From contig NC_034014.1 in NCBI RefSeq assembly GCF_000346465.2, forward strand, positions 2,222,854 to 2,286,853: a stretch of DNA of 64,000 nt. The letters are read 5' to 3'. Position 1 is the stretch's first letter. Every line of letters starts with the position of its first letter. A program made the translations under genes and the position numbers. Positions 59,575-64,000 of the stretch are shown in pieces. Source of the DNA: Prunus persica. Lineage: Eukaryota; Streptophyta; Magnoliopsida; Rosales; Rosaceae. The notes under the pieces are model-generated. The model was given only the letters and a program-made list of their open reading frames with translations. It ran no database searches and had not been told where the DNA came from.

Positions 59575-62164
59575 CTTTACTCTGTTTCTTATTAATTTCT
59601 AATAATTCTCTCTAGTAGTTTCTCTCAGACTCAACAGGTCATGTTTCTCCTTCAGGAATTTAGAATTCTGGTGAATGGGGTGGTTACGGTTTTGAATAAT
59701 ATTTAGGCTTCCCATGTTGTACCAACTTTATCGGATGTTGTTGGAGACTTCTGTTGGCTCTCTATCAATTAAACAGAGAGTGGAAATGCTTTGATGCCAT
59801 ATATAGGTTTCGATTCAATTTTCCATTTTGGATGTTTTGGATATTATTATACATAACTAGCACATACACGTTGTAACACATTACACATCATGTGTGTGCT
59901 GCATATCCCTCCTAATTTATTTTCAAAATCTAAAAACAATATGTACTGCACTTGGATATGAACTAGGCTTGCCTAATCCAAGGTTTCCATTATCTTTCTT
60001 TTTTTCTGAATTTTCCCTCGTATCCATATATACTTGCCTTCTTTTTTGGAAACAGACACTTCTCATTTCTACAAATCATGGTTTAAAATATATGCAAAAA
60101 TAATTCTTAAAAAACACAAAAAGAAAAAGTTCGACACACTTGTCAAACTGTTATTTATTAAAATATAGGAGTGCTTATTTACGATAGAAGAATGCAAAAG
60201 CTTGCAACTCTTCTAACGTAGCCAGTGGTCCAGGTTAATTCTCGGGCCAATCTTGAATATGGAAAGCCAGCATATTGGTCTTGGCTGTTATGGCCCAAAT
60301 CAAAGGCAGATGTCCGTACCTAGAATTTTCAAGACTATATGTTCATGGCACATGCTAGAGTCGTTGCAAAGTTTTTTATATATATATCCTGACAATTGCA
60401 ATTTCACCTACTTTATATGTCCCAAGTTCCCAACCCAACAAAAGAATTTTCTGGAGTTTATGGCACATTTTTAAGTGCTAATTGGTAAGTGTGCCAATAC
60501 CATAAGATATTGGATAAAAGTGTGCTAATACCATAAGATATTGGATAAAAATGGATAGATCATGCGCATGAAATGTGGCTCATATATTCGTGATTGTGGG
60601 TCATCCCATGCACTGATTGGAATGTCCCACCATGCATGATGCATCCATCTACCAAGTTTAACCAGTTCAAACCGCGCCAGTGGGTTCAAATGGTAAAAAA
60701 TGGTAAGGTGATATCAAGTCACCACTAGAAAACGGGGGCAAAAGCTTCAATTTGTCTAATCATAATGAGCTAACAATGTCTTATCTGTGGCCAACACGCT
60801 TGGCCAACGAAGGGGACCTATTGCTCACCTTGTAATAGAGGCCACAGATTTATAAAGCAACATATATTGATGAAAGAAAACGTAATAGAAATTGCGATAT
60901 GCAAGAGTGAGAGTCGAACTCTTCTCATATTAATTTAATAATTATATTAATTGTTCATCTTAGTCTAAATTACAAATGCTAACTGATGTGCACATTGTTG
61001 ATTTTTCAGATCACACATACATTATAATTTATACATATTACAAACTCACAGCCACTAGGCTCCAAGTGGTTATGAATTTATAATGGCATGTGGTCTCAAA
61101 TGAACAACATCATATATGAAAACGTAATTATATATGAAAACGACTGCTAAATAAAACAAAAGACAACAGCCCTGGCTGGATAGGGATACAATTTCCAAGC
61201 GTTATCTCTAGAACATTTGTTTTTTCTTTTTTCAAATGTTTGAATGGTGTGCATATATAAATTATGTTTTGAATCTTCTGGATTTAGTTAGGTTCACCAA
61301 GTAACTCTCTCCTCCAGCCCCATTGTCGGATTATAGAGCTAATTATGTGGGAAAATCTAAAGTCTCATTCTAGAAAAGTACAGAGGCAATTTCGAGGCTA
61401 ATTAATCAACCTTCCGATCACCTATATATCCCACATTTATTTTATTTAAAAAAAATAAAAAAATAAGTCTTTGTTTTTAGTGAGAAAAAAATAAGAAGTA
61501 AAATTATCCATCTAACGAAATGAACACACTGCATATTTCCTATCAAGAGATCCATGCGTGTAAAATTGAGCTAAATTTTGTTTTGTTTTAGTTTGTACGC
61601 TGCCTTCTTCATCAATATACTATTGGTGCGGTGTTCAACTTCAATCCGAGGATGAAGATTTGGACCTTTCATCCGAGACTTCGTCCTTAGTTTTGTCTAT
61701 ACCTTTCTACATATCCAGTAATAGTATATATCAAATCAAGAGGCCACTTCTGTTCAAGAATTGAGTTTGATAAAGTATTTATCTATGTACCGAGGCCTTA
61801 AGTTCGGTTCCCTTCCTCATTCCAATATCGTTTGTATTCTTCTAAAATTACTATTAACAAGTTGATGTATTTCAACTTTTATACTTTTTCTTTTTTTTTA
61901 CAGAACCTCGATGGTACAAAAAAAAATTATTGATCACCAAACGAAAAATAGGGGACATAAAACCTTACCCCTATTACATGCATAAAATAAAAGTAGATAT
62001 TAGTTTTAATACTAATGGTAATGCAAATATTATATTAGACTGAATAGTACTAACTCGTACTATTCTCGAATAAAAGGAAAACTCGTATATTAATAAATAA
62101 ATTGTTGTATTAGCTAGGTTGTTAATGTGTCAAACTTGTAATGATAACATAGAAAGTACATTAA
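59575..62164. other. Intergenic, no recognisable genes
   Basis: AT-rich. One tandem duplication of about 34 bp (around 60488-60553, unit containing ACCATAAGATATTGGATAAA). No coding features on either strand. Confidence 0.5.
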
Positions 62165-62660
62165 ACTAATAGTGTTTTCACTAATCAGGAATTGAAATTT
62201 TCATCAGGAATTGAATTTTACATATGGAGGATCTTGCGTTTACTTCACATCAAGGAATTAAAAAGTAAGTGGGACTCACACAAAATTAGAAATTGAATTC
62301 CTGATTTTGAAGGAATTCAATTCTTGGGTTTGGGTGGGAGGTGATATTCTAATTCCTGGAGAATTAATCTATTAGGAATTCATCTTTTTTACCCATTATA
62401 TACTCACACAATTTTCAAAATTTCAAATATATCATCTACTTTAATCCAATAACGAGGACATTTTAGTAATTAGCACCACTCATACCCCAATGCCATATGG
62501 TTTAGTAAATACCTTCAATAGAAATCCGGAATCTAACTCTCCTCAATCCATATAGTTTAGTAAACAACTTCATTAGAAATCCGGAATATAATTTTCCTCA
62601 ATCCAAGTCCTCTTTAATTCAATTCCTCATAATCCAATTACGGATTAGTAAACTTGCCAT
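62165..62660. mobile_element. Possible MITE
   Basis: Ends are imperfect inverted repeats: left TTTCACTAATCAGGAATTG, right reversed TTTACTAATCCGTAATTGG. Internal repeats of AGGAATTGAATT and AGTAAA(C/T)A.CTTC flank a non-coding centre. Size, AT content and lack of ORFs fit a MITE. Superfamily and target duplication are not resolved. Confidence 0.45.
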
Positions 62661-64000
62661 AACTAGTTACTTACTCATAACATTAGCGAACTAGTTGTCA
62701 TAAACCAAAAGAATTTAACTAAACAAAATATAAAACAAAATTATTGAAAGTCGAATTTATCGTAATTTTTTTATTTTTATTTTTGAAGTTATTAACAAAT
62801 CAAGAAGTACCGATACCAAAAAAATGCCGAAATTTTTTGTTGTTTTGTTAAGTCGCATTACCAATTCAAACCAACCAAATGACAACCCTAATATTTACTC
62901 TTAATATCATAAATCTGAAAATTATAAATAAACTTAAAATTGCTAATCAAAGTAAGCCCTCGTATCTTTTTCAAACCAAGAACTAGTTGGTCTTAATGAA
63001 TAAATGTTAATATTTCAGAGGGATGGATCCACAACCCATCACTAGCAACATTAATACTGTCTTCAATATATCCATTGGTTGATAAGTGTGAGGTTGCTAT
63101 CATTATATGATTTGTGTAAGTTTTCTTTCAATATAAGACTTAATATTCTTCAACATAAATGAATTAGAACAAAAATAAAGTTTGGTTGTCCTTTTCCTCC
63201 TCTGGAGTCTTTTTCCTCCTTAGAATTTAATTGCAATAGTGAGCTAAAAATAAGAAGAGAACAAAGATATATGAAAACCCTATCTAATATCTATCTCTTT
63301 TCAGCAAACAAAACTCTCTATCAATCTCTCTCTCACCCTATGGAGGGAAATTGGCAAGAATTGTAAAGTGTTTTTTATCATCTAACCTTATGCTTACTCA
63401 TGAGCAAGATTTATTTAAAGAAAATTGCTATATTAAGTTTTTTTTTTTTTTTGGTCGTAAAAATTCCTATTTCCGTTGAGTGCTTATGTGTAGTGAACTC
63501 AAAAAAAAAAAAAAAAGATTTATATCGAAAAGTTTTAGAGTGCTTTTTCTTTTAATATTTCCTCAGAGATATATAAGATATTGCTGGTTGCTTTCTCCTT
63601 GATGAGGAGGAGGAGGAGGAGGAGGAGGGTACAAAAGGTTTAATTAGCAGCAAAAGATCTAAAAATATCCTGGAAATATCTTGTATGTCCGCACAAAAAG
63701 TATGCAACAAAAACAAGAGAAGTATGCGACCCATAAAGAGTGAAATGCTAATTAATGAAAATGACCATTTGAATCGACATTGAAGATAAAATCAAAGATT
63801 CCATTTCTTGAAACAAAGGAGTTTCCATTGGTGTGCTTGCTTGCCAAGCATATGTGTATTTCATTTTCATGTTGTGATGGCACGAGCATTACTTTTTTCT
63901 TGCTATAATATTGTAGATAATTGTAAACAAAAATAAATAAAGAGCATCTTTGTTTATCATTTTAATCCAAGATGTACCATCATCATCTTTCTTAATCCAT
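62661..64000. other. Intergenic, right edge
   Basis: AT-rich with poly(A/T) runs and a (GGA)n microsatellite. No gene recognised. Confidence 0.5.
63605..63629 (+). repeat. (GGA)n microsatellite
   Basis: Eight GAG/AGG triplets in a row. Confidence 0.9.

Overview
The window reads as nuclear DNA of a flowering plant. The genes have many short exons with GT-AG introns, the intergenic DNA is AT-rich, and plant-only families are present (CBL calcium sensors, an LRR-XI receptor kinase, thylakoid FKBP16-1, DUF868). The mix of transposons (a Cassandra TRIM with 5S-like LTRs, a PIF/Harbinger element, tRNA-type SINEs) suggests a woody rosid, probably Rosaceae and perhaps Prunus. That genus-level guess is inference.

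Layout of the left half: CBL2/3-type calcium sensor (+, 661-2819), cytosolic HSP90 (-, 4419-7308), a decayed PIF/Harbinger transposon (8555-12500), FKBP16-1 (+, 12644-15057), an SFT2-like Golgi membrane protein (+, 16351-18494), about 6 kb of intergenic DNA with three SINEs, an RGI3-type LRR receptor kinase (+, 24647-28089) and a RecX-domain protein (-, 29087-31768). From memory of Arabidopsis, CBL3, FKBP16-1, an SFT2-like gene and RGI3 are neighbours on chromosome 4 (At4g26540-26570). CBL2, cytosolic HSP90s, another SFT2-like gene and RGI4 are neighbours on chromosome 5 (At5g55990-56040). The order here looks like the unsplit ancestor of both segments.

Layout of the middle (32.5-47.0 kb): almost all mobile DNA. 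It holds a LINE gag-like pseudogene, a 4.4-kb long-inverted-repeat (MULE-like) element carrying a broken GT14 glycosyltransferase gene, and a damaged duplicate of the SFT2-to-RecX segment. The duplicated SFT2 exon 1 is split by a Ty3/Gypsy-type element with a 5-bp target duplication. That element is itself invaded by a 2.9-kb solo-LTR-like element and by a complete Cassandra TRIM. The duplicated RecX flank carries a short LINE tail with a 14-bp target duplication.

Layout of the right part: a DUF868 gene (-, 47046-47948), a 17-exon CH-domain kinesin-14 of the KP1/KIN14F type (-, 48896-55663) with what looks like a U12 AT-AC intron, one weak small ORF (59227-59574), and otherwise gene-poor DNA with a candidate MITE and short tandem repeats.

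The protein-coding genes are unrelated housekeeping or signalling genes, each with its own promoter; nothing suggests a cluster with a shared pathway. I did not find an unknown biological system. The most informative content is the nested transposon history, the gene-capturing inverted-repeat element, the AT-AC intron and the conserved gene order. Exon boundaries were read by eye from splice signals and protein-family continuity; every reconstructed coding sequence keeps frame and sums to a whole number of codons.
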